From contig NC_073693.1 in NCBI RefSeq assembly GCF_029784155.1, positions 239,630,750 to 239,694,749 on the forward strand: a DNA stretch of 64,000 nucleotides. The letters are read 5' to 3'. Of this stretch, positions 22,920 to 34,600 are shown piece after piece. Position 1 is the stretch's first letter. Every line of letters starts with the position of its first letter. The position numbers and the translations under genes were made by a program. The notes beneath the pieces are model-generated. The model was not told where the DNA came from and searched no databases. It saw only the letters and a list, made by a program, of their open reading frames with translations. This DNA comes from Uranotaenia lowii (taxonomy: Eukaryota; Arthropoda; Insecta; Diptera; Culicidae).

Positions 22920-25109
22920 CTAAGGGTCCAGCGCCGATTGACCGGCGCATAGGGCTGAGATAAAAGATCTCCACTGCTGGCGATCCGGAGCCAGCGTCTT
23001 CACTTGCTGCCAGCCAAGGTTCTCGTCAACTGTGCGGATTTCAGCGGCTAGACTTCGCCGCCACGAGCTTTTGGGCCTGCCTCTTCTTCGATGCCCATCT
23101 GGATTGCAGTCAAGCGCCTCTCTGCAAATCTCGTTTTCATCTCTTCGCAGCGTGTGCCCAATCCATCTCCACTTACGTTCCCGAATCTCGATTTCTAGCG
23201 CCTTCTGATGACACCGGCGATGAAGTTCAACGTTTGAGATCCAGTTGCCAGGCCACCAAGCGCGGATGATGTTCCGCAGGCAGCGATTCACAAAAACTTG
23301 CAGTTTTCGCGTCGTCACCGCATATGTGCACCAAGTTTCACACCCGTACAGCAATACGGATTTGACGTTTGAGTTGAAGATTCGGATCTTAGTTCGTAGA
23401 GAGATCTGGCGTGACTGCCAGATGTTTCGGAGACTCGCGAACGCAAATCGGGCTTTTCTGATCCGGGTTTCGATGTCCTTCTTGGTACCACCATCAGGCG
23501 TAATCTGGCTACCAAGATACTGGAAGCACTCCACTGTCTCAACCTGTTGTCCAGCTACCACGAAATTGGAACGATTTTCTGTATTGATTTCCATCGACTT
23601 GGTCTTTCCGACATTGATTTTGAGACCTGCTGCCTTGGAGCTTTCGGTGAGGTCGTCGAGTTTGCTCTGCATGTCTTGTTGTGTTTGGGCGAGCAAAATA
23701 ATATCGTCTGCCAGGTCAAGGTCGTTCAGTTGCTCCATGGTTGAAGGATTCCACGGCAATCCTCGGTTTGGTCTACAGTCAATCGATCCAGTCAAGATCT
23801 CATCCATTACGATGAGAAAAAGCAGCGGTGACAAAATACATCCTTGTCTCACTCCAGCAGTTACCGGGATTGGTTCGGACAAGACACCGTCGTGCAAGAC
23901 CTTGCACGAAAATGCCTCGTATTGTGCTTCGATGAGATGGACTAGTTTCTCTGGGACCCCTCGTCGTCTAAGAGCAGCCCAGATGTTTTCGTGGTTCAGT
24001 CGGTCAAATGCTTTTTCGAAATCAATGAACACCAGCAGAAGAGAGTCCTGGAATTCGTTGATTTGTTCCAGTATTATTCGTAGCGTTGTGATGTGGTCCA
24101 CACATGATCGTCCGGATCGGAATCCAGCTTGTTGCCGTCGGAGTGTAGCGTCGATTTTCTCCTGGATCCTGCTCAGGATCACTTTGCAGAGTACTTTAAG
24201 GGTTGTACAGATCAAAGTTATGCCACGCCAGTTACCGCACTCTGTTAGGTCTCCTTTCTTTGGGACCTTCACGAGGATACCCTGCATCCAGTCGGCCGGG
24301 AATGTTGCAGTATCCCAAATGTCAGCGAAAAGACGGTGCAACATTTGTGCTGACAAGGCAGGGTCGGCTTTGAGCATTTCAGCAGGAATGCAATCGATTC
24401 CAGGCGCTTTGTTGGATTTCATGTCCTTGATTGCCGCTTCTATTTCAGGCAGCGAGGGCGCTTCCGAGTTGACACCATTAATGCGACTTACTGTGGGCGC
24501 CTCGAGCTGCGGGTTCTGTTGGCCATTGCTATTTGTAACTCGGAAAAGTTGATCAAAATGCTCAGTCCAACGCTTGAGCTGATCTGTTCGATCTGTCAGC
24601 AGCTGACCTGCTCGGTTTTTCAGCGGCATTCTTGCATTAGTCCTTGCACCACTAAGGCGGCGAGAAATATCATATAATAATCGGATATCTCCAATGGCGG
24701 CGGCTCTTTCTCCCTCTTCGGCTAGGGAGTTTGTCCAGGCTCTCTTGTCTCGTCTACAAGCTCGTTTAACTGCCTTTTCCAGCTCCGCATATCGTAAGCG
24801 GGCGGCTGCTTTGGCTGACCCGGTACATGCCTGCTCAATTCCGACTTTCGCCTTTCTCCGATCATCGATCATCCTCCAGGTTTCATCCGACATCCATTCA
24901 CTTCGTCTTCCACAAACTTTACCGAGAGTACCATGGCTCGTCGTGATAAAGGCATTCTTGATTCCACACCACTGTTCTTCGACTGTTCCGTCTGTCGGCA
25001 GCTCCGAGGCTCGGGATTCTAGCTGTTCAACGTATGCCCTTTTCATCTCTGGATTCTCCAACGTCGTATCGACACCCGACTTTCTCCTCGCGCCGTTGGA
25101 CACGCGCAA
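22920..25109 (-). CDS. RTE-type LINE reverse transcriptase part
   Basis: A 729-codon frame with the complete RT order: a linker, then NKAPGIDCIPAEML, GNWRGITLICTTLKVLCK, QAGFRSGRSCVDHI, FIDFEKAFDRLN, TAGVRQGCILSPLLF and the catalytic LADDIILLA, followed by the thumb-like GLKINVGKTKSM block and a C-terminal domain ending GQSALDP. No internal stop interrupts it. The first Met shown is arbitrary, since translation presumably continues from the endonuclease. Same family as the fragment at 20945. Confidence 0.88.
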   Translation of the reverse strand: MRVSNGARRKSGVDTTLENPEMKRAYVEQLESRASELPTDGTVEEQWCGIKNAFITTSHGTLGKVCGRRSEWMSDETWRMIDDRRKAKVGIEQACTGSAKAAARLRYAELEKAVKRACRRDKRAWTNSLAEEGERAAAIGDIRLLYDISRRLSGARTNARMPLKNRAGQLLTDRTDQLKRWTEHFDQLFRVTNSNGQQNPQLEAPTVSRINGVNSEAPSLPEIEAAIKDMKSNKAPGIDCIPAEMLKADPALSAQMLHRLFADIWDTATFPADWMQGILVKVPKKGDLTECGNWRGITLICTTLKVLCKVILSRIQEKIDATLRRQQAGFRSGRSCVDHITTLRIILEQINEFQDSLLLVFIDFEKAFDRLNHENIWAALRRRGVPEKLVHLIEAQYEAFSCKVLHDGVLSEPIPVTAGVRQGCILSPLLFLIVMDEILTGSIDCRPNRGLPWNPSTMEQLNDLDLADDIILLAQTQQDMQSKLDDLTESSKAAGLKINVGKTKSMEINTENRSNFVVAGQQVETVECFQYLGSQITPDGGTKKDIETRIRKARFAFASLRNIWQSRQISLRTKIRIFNSNVKSVLLYGCETWCTYAVTTRKLQVFVNRCLRNIIRAWWPGNWISNVELHRRCHQKALEIEIRERKWRWIGHTLRRDENEICREALDCNPDGHRRRGRPKSSWRRSLAAEIRTVDENLGWQQVKTLAPDRQQWRSFISALCAGQSALDP

Positions 25110-25893
25110 CTCTCAGTCGTATCTCGCCAAGGACGAGGTGATGGTCAGATGCAATGTCTGCGCTTCGTTTGTTGCGGACATCAAGAAGGCTCCTTCTCCA
25201 TTTTTGGCTGATGCAGATGTGGTCAATTTGATTTTCTGTTCGGCCATCTCGGGATACCCAAGTGACCTTATGTGCTGGTCGATGGGGGAAGAGCGATCCA
25301 CCGATCACCATGTTGTTGTTGCCACAAAATTCTACAAACAGCTCTCCGTTTTCGCTCATCTGTCCTAGGCCATGACGCCCCATGATGCGCTCAAAGTCCT
25401 GATTATCGGAGCCAATCTTTGCGTTGAAGTCGCCTAAGTGGATTTGAATGTCACCCTTTGGAATTCTCTCAACCACGCTGTTCAATTGACTGTAAAACTG
25501 CTCTTTCTCCTGCAAATCGGCAACGTCAGTTGGCGCATAACACTGGACCATTGTAAGGTTTCTAACCCGTGTTCTGAATCTGGCTACGATTATTCTTTCG
25601 TTTATCGGTTCCCATCTTATGAGGGCCGCGTAGGCCTGCGGGCTTAACAGGTAACCAACTCCTCGTTCCCGAGTAGCATGTTCTCCTCGTATACCAGAGT
25701 AAAGCAGTACTTGCCCGGACTGTGTCTTGTGTTCTCCAGTGTTAGGCCAACGGACTTCGCTCAGTCCCAATATCTCTAGCTTGAGGCGGCTAGCTTCTCT
25801 AGCAAGTTGAGCCAGCTTTCCTGGCTGGGCAAGGGTCAAAACATTCCAAGTTCCAATTATAGTCCGTGTTTTCATGCTAAAAGTCGTTGCCAA
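25027..25893 (-). CDS. RTE-type LINE endonuclease part
   Basis: A 288-codon frame begins MATTFSMKTRTIIGTWNVLT, the usual start of these endonucleases. Motifs of the APE fold follow in order: LGLSEVRWP with the catalytic Glu, VQCYAPT, HLGDFNAKIGSD with the Asp-Asn pair, TWVSRDGRTENQIDHIC, and ASDHHLVLGEI with the terminal Asp-His. The enzyme nicks target DNA to prime reverse transcription. The frame leaves the RT frame near 25090 within the overlap, which suggests one missing or extra base in a formerly single ORF. Confidence 0.85.
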   Translation of the reverse strand: MATTFSMKTRTIIGTWNVLTLAQPGKLAQLAREASRLKLEILGLSEVRWPNTGEHKTQSGQVLLYSGIRGEHATRERGVGYLLSPQAYAALIRWEPINERIIVARFRTRVRNLTMVQCYAPTDVADLQEKEQFYSQLNSVVERIPKGDIQIHLGDFNAKIGSDNQDFERIMGRHGLGQMSENGELFVEFCGNNNMVIGGSLFPHRPAHKVTWVSRDGRTENQIDHICISQKWRRSLLDVRNKRSADIASDHHLVLGEIRLRVARVQRREEKVGCRYDVGESRDEKGIR

Positions 25894-26240
25894 AATTCCA
25901 ATTCGGTTATTTCTTCTCTCAGTTTCTGTAACAATACAAGATATCAGGAGCAGTAGGTTGTTAGCCTAAAGTCCCTATCCCGCGATGGGGCTGCCATCTT
26001 GGACTTAGCTGGCGGGAGCCGCATTTCATAAATTCAGCCGCTTGCTGCAAGACAGACGCTGATTGAGCCGCTCCTGACCTGGAGAACAGACGCTCGGTTG
26101 TTGTTGCACGCCGCCCCTGACCTGGGGAACAGACGCGTGCTGCCACCTTCTCAGTCTGCATGCGACCAAAGCATCCACCGGGGTTGGGTACCCGATCTCC
26201 GCTTAGGTTACTCGCATCCAGCCGGCACCGCGGGGAGGTA

Positions 26241-26665
26241 GAGATAGGAGTTGTGAATAAGAGGTGATATGACCACTATGGGGTCTCGTGTTGCACATTA
26301 TCCACCGTTTACCAGCCTCTAGTAGCCCTCTCTTAAACTCTGATTTCTTATTGAGAAGTTTTAAATTAGTTGGAAGATTGTTCCAATTAACAATACCCCG
26401 AACGAAATATGATCTACCATAATATGAAGAACTATGTGATGGAATTAGGATATTTCTAGTGCGTGAATTTCTAAGCGGAATGAGCAAGGATTTCAGATAG
26501 TCTGGCTTTCCAATATTGAGAATTCTATGCATTACCATACATGATCGGTACTTATAGAATTTATCGAAAGAACATCCAAGGAGATATTTATGTAAGTGGG
26601 AAACTCGAGAAAAACAAGATAAGTTGAAGACATATCGCACACATGAATTCAAGGCAACTCGTTCA
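26241..26665 (-). pseudogene. Jockey-group LINE ORF2 C-terminal fragment
   Basis: The minus strand encodes ALNSCVRYVFNLSCFSRVSH, CSFDKFYKYRSCMVMHRILN and SYFVRGIVNWNNLPTNLKLL, the conserved tail of Jockey/CR1-group ORF2 proteins after the RT. The frame runs on into the leader of the adjacent RTE-type element. The fragment begins directly next to a run of C, so it is 5'-truncated. No RT core is present. Confidence 0.7.
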
Positions 26666-26666
26666 A

Positions 26667-26682
26667 CCCCCCCCCCCCCCCC
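26667..26682. repeat. Poly(C) run, 16 bases
   Basis: Sixteen C on the plus strand lie at the truncated edge of the Jockey-type fragment. A 9- to 11-base T run follows within 20 bp. Length is likely uncertain in the assembly. Confidence 0.9.
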
Positions 26683-26765
26683 ATATGAAGATTTTTTTTT
26701 TAAATAACTAAATTTTTCTCGCCTTCCGGCGGAAATTAATCTTAACTTACCCCAGCCTTGAAACA

Positions 26766-27989
26766 TTTCATTTTACGAAATTACATTTATGCTGTTCACG
26801 AATTAAAACTAATTTTTAATTGTAAATTTCGATTTGCAATTCAATCAACATTTCGTATTGAAACTCTAAACTTGACATTCAAAAACACTACCTCGTCCTT
26901 AGAATGGGTTTTTATTAAGAAGTGTAACGAGCTAAATTAAGGGTTGACATCAAAATTGATTCATCGAATACTAATTTTATACCTTAACAAGTTGGAAGCC
27001 ATGATGGTCATCAGAATTAGCAAAATAAAATCTAAAACCTTGTATCCTCTACTTTATAACTAGAAATTATGATTTACAAAACATCGTGCTGATATAAAAT
27101 ATTCTTCTAGAAACCAATTTCAGTCACAATTTTATTTTGTGTTTCTTGTTCTTCCATATATTCAACATCACATTCGAAGCGATAAATGAAGCTTTTAATC
27201 AAATAGAGTTTCAGATATTTTCAAAGCAAAAAAAAATCGTTTTGCAGCTTTAAACGAATTATGTTAAATAAATTCATTTTTTTAAATTTAGTAATGTCAG
27301 AAATACTTAAAATGATACCTTCCAAAATTTTTAAAACTGTAGAATTAAACTTTTTTAGATCATGCATCATCATCTTTAAAATATTATTTCTTAATTGAAT
27401 TAAATGAATAATAAACAAATTTAGAATCAGATATTTCTTTACCGTTGATTTGTTATTTCATCAGTTATCAAAGACTGATTTCACCTAAAACTGATACATT
27501 TTAAAGCTTATAAACTCCAAATCACTAAACGCAAGGTGATAGAAAAAAATTAACAAACAAAATAAGTTCAGCGCGCTAAAATCTACCAAATCAATTATTC
27601 AATCACAGGTACCTTAATGCTGTTCCTTTGAGTCTTGAGTTATCAATTAAATTCTATTATTAAGTTTTTTAAATGGTGAGACAAGTTTATTGAAAAAAAA
27701 AATACTTCTAAAATGTCAATCAAATTATCATTTTCTTCTTCATATTTTGTTCAAATTTTCAAATACATTTACCAAATATTAAAGTAAAACTATTTAAACT
27801 TTATGAAATATTCTTTATAAGTTTGATTTTATTTTTTAATATTAAATTTCTGTTTCCTAAAAACATAATTTTCTTGGAAGCCAACTTCTGTCCTTTCCAG
27901 GACCCAATATTCCAATTGAAACCGATAACACATTTAGAGTTTGAAATTTTAAACGTTTTAACTTTGGATTGAAAATTTATAAACTTTTA
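26766..27989. other. AT-rich intergenic DNA before the gap
   Basis: About 1.2 kb with no coding or repeat signal that I can identify. It would be the 3' flank of IFT56 on the minus strand. Confidence 0.5.
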
Positions 27990-28489
27990 NNNNNNNNNNN
28001 NNNNNNNNNNNNNNNNNNNNNNNNNNNNNNNNNNNNNNNNNNNNNNNNNNNNNNNNNNNNNNNNNNNNNNNNNNNNNNNNNNNNNNNNNNNNNNNNNNNN
28101 NNNNNNNNNNNNNNNNNNNNNNNNNNNNNNNNNNNNNNNNNNNNNNNNNNNNNNNNNNNNNNNNNNNNNNNNNNNNNNNNNNNNNNNNNNNNNNNNNNNN
28201 NNNNNNNNNNNNNNNNNNNNNNNNNNNNNNNNNNNNNNNNNNNNNNNNNNNNNNNNNNNNNNNNNNNNNNNNNNNNNNNNNNNNNNNNNNNNNNNNNNNN
28301 NNNNNNNNNNNNNNNNNNNNNNNNNNNNNNNNNNNNNNNNNNNNNNNNNNNNNNNNNNNNNNNNNNNNNNNNNNNNNNNNNNNNNNNNNNNNNNNNNNNN
28401 NNNNNNNNNNNNNNNNNNNNNNNNNNNNNNNNNNNNNNNNNNNNNNNNNNNNNNNNNNNNNNNNNNNNNNNNNNNNNNNNNNNNNNNNN
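27990..28489. other. Assembly gap (500 N)
   Basis: Exactly 500 N. It cuts IFT56 within its third exon, and probably contains the last ~120 codons and the stop. Confidence 0.99.
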
Positions 28490-29911
28490 AGTGTGCTCGG
28501 CTTTGATACTTTGGTCATGAATTTGAAGCAGAAGCTCTTCAGCCTCTTTGTAATATCCGGTGGCGGCCTTCGCCTGAGCGTAATTGTAGTTGAATACGTC
28601 GTCGTTGACAAAATAGCTGCGGATTGAGTTGAGATACACCAAGACCTCCTCGAATTGACCGTACAGGAAAAATGCGGATGCCATACTTTGGCGACCCGGT
28701 ATAGTGTCGCATTCCGAAGCAGACCCTCCGACAAGATGCAGACATTGTTGAGCATTTTTCAGGTGTTCTTTGGAACCTGTTTCCTGACCGAGAGCAGCGT
28801 GAACTACTCCCTTGAGAATATACTCTTGAGGAACCGAAGGCTGAACCTCTTTCATTAGCTGATGCGCTTCCTGAATTTCATGACGACGCAGATGATGAAT
28901 TGCCAGATTCAATCGTGCCTCTGGGACGATATCGATTAGCTGCGGTAGAACCTGAAGCGCCCCTTCCCCGTTCCGAAAAACTACCAGGTTGTGTTTAATC
29001 AAATCCGATCCAAATGTTCCGCTATCGACTATATTCTTTATCTCCTGTTCAGCTGCTCGACCATTGAATAACCTGAATCGGTTACAGGCTTTCAAATTGA
29101 TCGCAATCGTACTGTCTGGGTGCTGGTTTAAATACAGTTCCAGAACTTCTTGAGAAATGTCATAATAATCCAGTTTATAGTAGCAAATAGCAATATAAAC
29201 GTTCAAAGCCAAAAGATCTTTGTTGTCTAACAAGACTCGCTTATAAATATCAATCGCTTCCTGGTAATGCGACCGAAGATAATGCATTCCCGCAAGACTT
29301 AGCTGATCTTCGATCACGTCCCTAAGTGATCCATGAAGCTCCATTAAACGATCTTCCTCGCTCAGTTTGTGGGCCAAATGAAACAGCAAACGAATCTTCA
29401 ACGGGTTTTCCGGCAATTCTTCAACTAACTTCTGCGCCTCATCGTACATTCCCAGATAGAACATACACACACAAATGTTCAATGCCACCTCCTTTTGACT
29501 TTTATCTGCGTCGTAGATTTTTTCATACTGTTCCAAAGCCTCTTTATAGTCCCCGATGTGGAAATTGCAGAACGAAACCCATAGCTCTTTTAACGAATCC
29601 GCCACTTCGTCGTAATCCTTCGAGCACTGAAATCAATTTAATTATTTATTTCAAAATACGCCTACAAATATGCAAGCAATGACAAACCTGCAGCACAGTC
29701 TTGGCCCCAATGTAATCCCGTTTCAACAAAAACTCTTCGAAGCTAGGGATCGTTGCCGCAGATTTGGAACTGGTTCCGGCTGAACCCGACCCGCCACCTG
29801 CCGAATTCCGGTTTCCCTTGGCTGACTCCGATTTTGTTCGGGAAAGAATCTGAAATTAAAAGTTCAATAAATTATCAATTTAGTTGAAATAAAATTGTAA
29901 AAACTTACCAT
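28490..29911 (-). CDS. IFT56: Intraflagellar transport protein 56 (TTC26), 3' end in gap
   Basis: IFT56 is a TPR-repeat subunit of the IFT-B complex that carries cargo into cilia; in insects this means chordotonal neuron cilia and sperm-related structures. Exons are 29909-29911 (the start codon only), 29688-29849 and 29626 down to the gap. All joins are in phase, and 434 residues are visible. After a Ser/Gly-rich N-terminus comes IPSFEEFLLKRDYIGAKTVL, then TPR units and highly conserved IFT56 blocks such as QLSLAGMHYLRSHYQEAIDI and KACNRFRLFNGRAAEQEIKN. The signature VGGSASECDTIPGRQSMASA lies near residue 360. Compared with the ~554-residue human protein, ~120 residues are missing into the gap. 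No damage is seen. Confidence 0.95.
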
Positions 29912-30388
29912 TTTAACGAATGCAAATCAATTGTTCCCCCTGAATAGCGCGGTGAAAAAACGTTCGGTTGTTTTTCTGTTTGCGGCACTATCGGGCTCCT
30001 AGCAACCCTCCAGGCGAGCGAGCCCGGCGGCGCATGGCCATTCAACCATATCGTAGCTTTACTTGTTAAAGGATCCGTTAATTTGAATCTATATTTACGA
30101 CTGATTTATTTTATGCATCTTGATTGCGATAATAATAAAAATTCTTATAATTTAAATTCTAGATTTTATAGGAATAAACATATATGATTTAAATTTTTTT
30201 TTAAATAACTATTTCAATTCAGAGAAGATTTCAAATTCTTATGAAAAAATTGTAATGTATCAGTATTTTAAGCTTCTTCCATTGTTTCATACAAATAAAG
30301 ATCCAAAATCAACATATATATATGAAAATTAACTGAAGAAGACAATAAAAGTATGGGAAAATAAGATCTGGTTACTACTTGGTTTATC
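29912..30388 (-). promoter_or_regulatory. 5' flank of IFT56
   Basis: The first ~110 bp upstream of the start are GC-richer than the surroundings (for example caggcgagcgagcccggcgg near 30012) and would hold the 5' UTR and core promoter. I see no clear X-box or TATA element. The remainder to 30388 is AT-rich. Confidence 0.35.
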
Positions 30389-30390
30389 TA

Positions 30391-31673
30391 AAGGGTGATA
30401 CGGTCAAAATTTGGTCAAAGGAAAACGGGTGTATATCGGTGAAATCGTTTATTTAAAAATCAAATTAAATTTCTTTTTCAAGTTTAATTAGTATAAAATT
30501 CAGGAAAAATATTCAGTTAGGCTTCCGTTTTTCCAAATCCGAATGGCCGGGCCTTAAGCTTAACCCCTGCCATCAGATTTTGTACAGCCACCTTGTCCAC
30601 CTTCTTCGCCGCAGAAAGCCAGTTTGCCTTGAACTGCTGTTCGTCCTTAGCAGTTTTTTTTGGTCTTCTTTAGGTTCCGCTTGACAATAGCCCAGTATGG
30701 CGTGTTGGGAGGGTTCTTGTCCTTGGGAATCACCTGCACGTTGTTGGCGGCGTACCACTCCATGGCTTTTTTACCGTAATGGCAAGATGCCAAATCCGGC
30801 CAAAACAGTACGGAACAACCGTGTTTCTTCAGGAAAGGCAGCAGACGTTTATTCAAACACTCTTTCACGTAAATTTCTTGGTTGACAGTCTCGGAAGCTA
30901 TGAAAATGCTGCTTTTCAAGCCACAGGTACAGAAGGCTTGTCAAACCAGATATTTCTTCGCGAACTATGACAGTTTCATGTGCTTGAAAATATCTGCTAC
31001 CTTTCCCCTTCCTTTTGCCGTATAAAACTCCTGTCCCGGAAGCTGCTTGTAGTCGGCTTTGACGTAGGTTTCGTCGTCCATTACCACGCAGACAAACTTC
31101 TTCAGCATCGTCGTGTACAGCCTCCGGGATCGCGCTTTGGCCGTCGTATTTTGTTTATCATCGCGATTTGGAGTCACTTCCTTATTGTAAGTCGATAGTC
31201 TGGCTCGTTTTTTGGCTCGATGCACGGTTGTAGACGATACACCCAGCTTATTTGCGGCATCTCGGAGAGAGAGGTTAGGGTTTCGCTTGAAACTACCGGC
31301 AACTCTCTTTGTCGTCTCAGCGGCTTCCGGTTTTCGATTTCCCCCCGATCCAGACTTCCTGGCTGTCGACAAACGTTCCCCAAACACTTTAATTACATTT
31401 GTAACGGTTGATTTGGCAACTTTTAGCGATTTTGACAGCTTTGCGTGTGAGTAGCTCGGATTTTCGCGATGCGCGAGCAAAATTTTGATACGCTGCTCTT
31501 CTTCCTTGGACAGCATTTTGACAACTGAAGAGTGAATTCCAAAATGAAAATAGAAGCAACATTCTACACACACACACACACCTTCAAAATTAGGGTTGTT
31601 CAGGTTTTTTAAATGCAAAATTGAAAGAAATACGTCAAGTTGATATTGACCAAATTTTGACCGTATAACCCTT
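30391..31673 (-). mobile_element. Tc1/mariner DD37E-type transposon, copy A, complete ends
   Basis: A 1283-bp element is flanked by TA at 30389-30390 and 31674-31675. The terminal inverted repeats start aagggt(g/t)atacggtcaa and continue through aaatttggtcaa. The minus strand carries one transposase gene. A GT/AC microsatellite sits in the leader at about 31563-31582. The ends are intact, so it could still be mobilised in trans, although its own transposase is broken. Confidence 0.93.
30517..31516 (-). pseudogene. DD37E-type transposase, copy A, inactivated
   Basis: The start MLSKEEEQRIKILLAHRENP leads into two helix-turn-helix regions (KLSKSLKVAKSTVTNVIKVF; LSLRDAANKLGVSSTTVHRA). The first catalytic Asp is in VVMDDETYVKAD and the second in LFWPDLASCHYG. 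A stop after KHMKLS and later frame changes break the gene, whose reading ends PFGFGKTEA. Around the third acidic residue the text reads NPPNTPYWAIVKR: compared with copy B, 21 bp coding for the block with the catalytic Glu are deleted in frame. It is clearly inactive. Confidence 0.9.
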
Positions 31674-31675
31674 TA

Positions 31676-34600
31676 TACTTGATGATCTCCTACGTCAATT
31701 CAGTTATTATATCCTTTGATTGAATTTCTAAGTTTGGCATTTTGTTACCTGCCTGCATTATTCTGGAATCACATTTTTAACCAATAGAAAGATTTGTAAA
31801 TTAAAAATTAAAAAAATATTCTTCATTAGGGATGGTAGTTCGTGATAATTCCGAGCAATTTTCCTATAACTGGCTTATTTCAAAAGAAACTATAAAATGA
31901 TAAAAGAAATTTATTTAAGTAGTGAACCTTCTTAAAAAAATCTCTCTATTTTCCTCATGACTATTGGGTAGTAACATTAAGACAACGAATCTAAAATAAA
32001 TAAAATACAACAGAATTAAATTCAAATTCCTTGGCAACGGCAACAATGAAATTCAAAACCTAAAATCGGATTTTATTTAGACCAAAGTATCAAATTAAAA
32101 TCGTACTATCAAATAACAAACGAAATTCAAATACAAAATAAAGAATCTGAGCTACAATCAAAGGAAAGTAGGAATTGCAAAATTTTTAATCCAAATTCAA
32201 ATGTTTATTTGACTTTCATATCTTTAGTACCTACACAAAAAAACGTGTTCATTTAATGTGTTGAAATTTTTCAAATGTAATGCGGATGAAAACTTAAAAT
32301 TTAAAAAAATGTTCTAAAAAAATTAGGAAGCTTTTGTCAAAAAATCTTCTAAATGCTACAAAATTAGCTTCAAAAACAATAATTCAGAATGAAAATTAAA
32401 TTTTCAGGACACAGAATCATAAATTTGGAATAAGATGAGATTGAAAATATAAAAATATTCATGTTAAAAGAATCGCTCAATAAAATTCGCAATTCAACAA
32501 TGAAAGCGTTTTTTTGATAATAAAATTAATTTGAGAATGATCATTAAGAGAATGAATTGCTAAAAATGTACATCAGAATCAATAGTATGAAATTTGGGCT
32601 TGATCAGTTTTGAAAAGTTTCAATTAGAATTCAAATCTTAGATTCAAATTGGAATAAAAATTCAACAGCGGAACTATGTTTTTTTCGATTGATCCTATTT
32701 AGTCAACTACAGTTACCTTTTTTTTAAATTAAAATAAACGCAAATTTGAATTATGATCGAAAAACTAAGATTAAAAAATACTCATATTTAAGCTTGCAAA
32801 GTGAGCATTCCAGATTTTTTTTTCTCAACCAAGAACATACAATTAGAATGATTTTAAATGTTTCTCTTCACTTTCTTCGCTTTTCCAAATTTCTGCAAAT
32901 TTTTTTTCCAAAATTGATAATTTCTTATTTTTTTTGAATTTTGACAAATTTTAGGAAAAGTTAATCTTTTCCCCGTGAAATCCGCTACATTGTTTTTAAA
33001 ACGAGGTGAAAAAATTTCTTTATTAGAACATAATGCGTGATTCGCTGTAAACTCTTGGCGTATTTTATTTTTTCAATAAATAAGAAAAATATATGTATTA
33101 TTTATTGTAGGGAATGCATTCCAGATTCTCCGGATTTATTCGAACATGCCCAGGTTTGCAAAATATAGTTAACAAATAATGCAAACTAAGGTCTAAATAA
33201 GGCTCATTTTTCCTGTGCTTGTTTTATAGAAATTGTATTTTTATGAACTTTGAAAAGAGATTTGAATGCTGCTGACGTGTTTTGATAAAAAAAGTGAAAA
33301 TTTTAGGTGATTTCAGTCACTTTTTTATATGTAGATTTTTTTTTTCGAACTACAACCAAATTAGATTTGTACGGATTTTGAAAAATTCGAAATAACATGC
33401 CCAGATATTAAGGAGTAAATTCAAAAAAAAATCCAACACTTTGTTTTGTGTAGAGATTTACCGAATATTCGGTGGAGTATTCTGTCGAGTTTTTAATAAA
33501 AATACAAAAGCGATTATTTCAATTTCCTTCTATTTCTTCCATCTTAATGCCCCTTATGTTCTTTAGACGATTTTTTTTCGACCAAATGATATAACCAGAT
33601 AATGTGTTACAAGATCTTTTTCAAGTAACAGTTGCCAAGAAATTGTTTGTTAAGTATCGAACTAGATGAAAGTCGAATTTGAACAAGTCATCTACAAAAA
33701 AGTTGTTAAAAAGAACGATGATCTTTTTTTTTTGTGATGGTCCCTTAGGCCCATTTGGGTCCTTCCTCCACCCCATACGCTTCTTTAGAAGTGGGAGGGA
33801 CATTTTATCCTTTGGATATTTAAATTTTACATTTATTTTCTTTTTCTGTACGACTTTTTCGTCTTACTCCCCCTTACCCCCTCTTACTTTCGTCTTACTT
33901 TAACCTCAAGCATACCATACTTTAAATCACATGGTCGGACAATTCGGGACGATTTTTTTTTATAATTTAAAAAAGGGGCAAATCCGAACAAAATTTAGGA
34001 CATAAACATACAAGAGGAAAGTGAGAGTAAATAACTTGAGTTTTAAAGTTTCCATTGTATTACAGCAGCAGTATTAAAATCTAAGGATTAAACAATAAGG
34101 CTGGAACAAATATCCATTTCATCTTTTGTCTCCCCCCCCCTTCGAAATTTCCAAATACCCGAAGGGGGAAATAAATAAAGTTTCAAGTATTTCATGGAAA
34201 TTTTGATAAAAAATTCAAGTATTCGAAAGATTACAAGACAAAAAAAGAAATTTTGGAAGATGGAAGTAATTTCACCATGTGTAATCTTCATTTTATTGAA
34301 TTTTTTAATAAAAAATAACATTATTTTATAGGTTTTGTGCAATGATATAGTATGCATGCAGTTTTTTGCATACAAGCTTTTGTGAAATTTATTCCAATTT
34401 ATTTGTTTTTCGCATTATTTTTTTATTGTCCCCCCCTCGCGATGTTCCAACTCTGAGTGACAAAAGAAGGATTGGAAATTTGTTCCGGCCTAATTTATGT
34501 TCATTTTGAAAATGTTTAAATATCGTTTTTGAACACAAAATTTGAAATTTTCAAAGCGGAATTAAGTAATTTATTTGATTTAGCAAATAATTTAAATTAA

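Larger units (their letters stand above)
22900..26240 (-). mobile_element. RTE-type non-LTR retrotransposon, nearly intact
   Basis: A ~3.3-kb minus-strand LINE has a GC-richer 5' leader (about 26240-25894), an endonuclease frame and a reverse transcriptase frame that overlap by 83 bp. The 5' leader contains repeated ctgacctgg(g/a)gaacagacgc phrases. The protein is of the RTE/JAM type, often annotated in insects as 'craniofacial development protein 2-like' endonuclease. The 3' UTR is very short. The 5' end abuts a Jockey-type LINE tail. One base change of frame appears to be the only lesion. Confidence 0.82.

Noticed and set aside
23245..24552. Long plus-strand ORF of 435 codons.
   Set aside because: It is the antisense shadow of the intact RTE-type reverse transcriptase on the minus strand.
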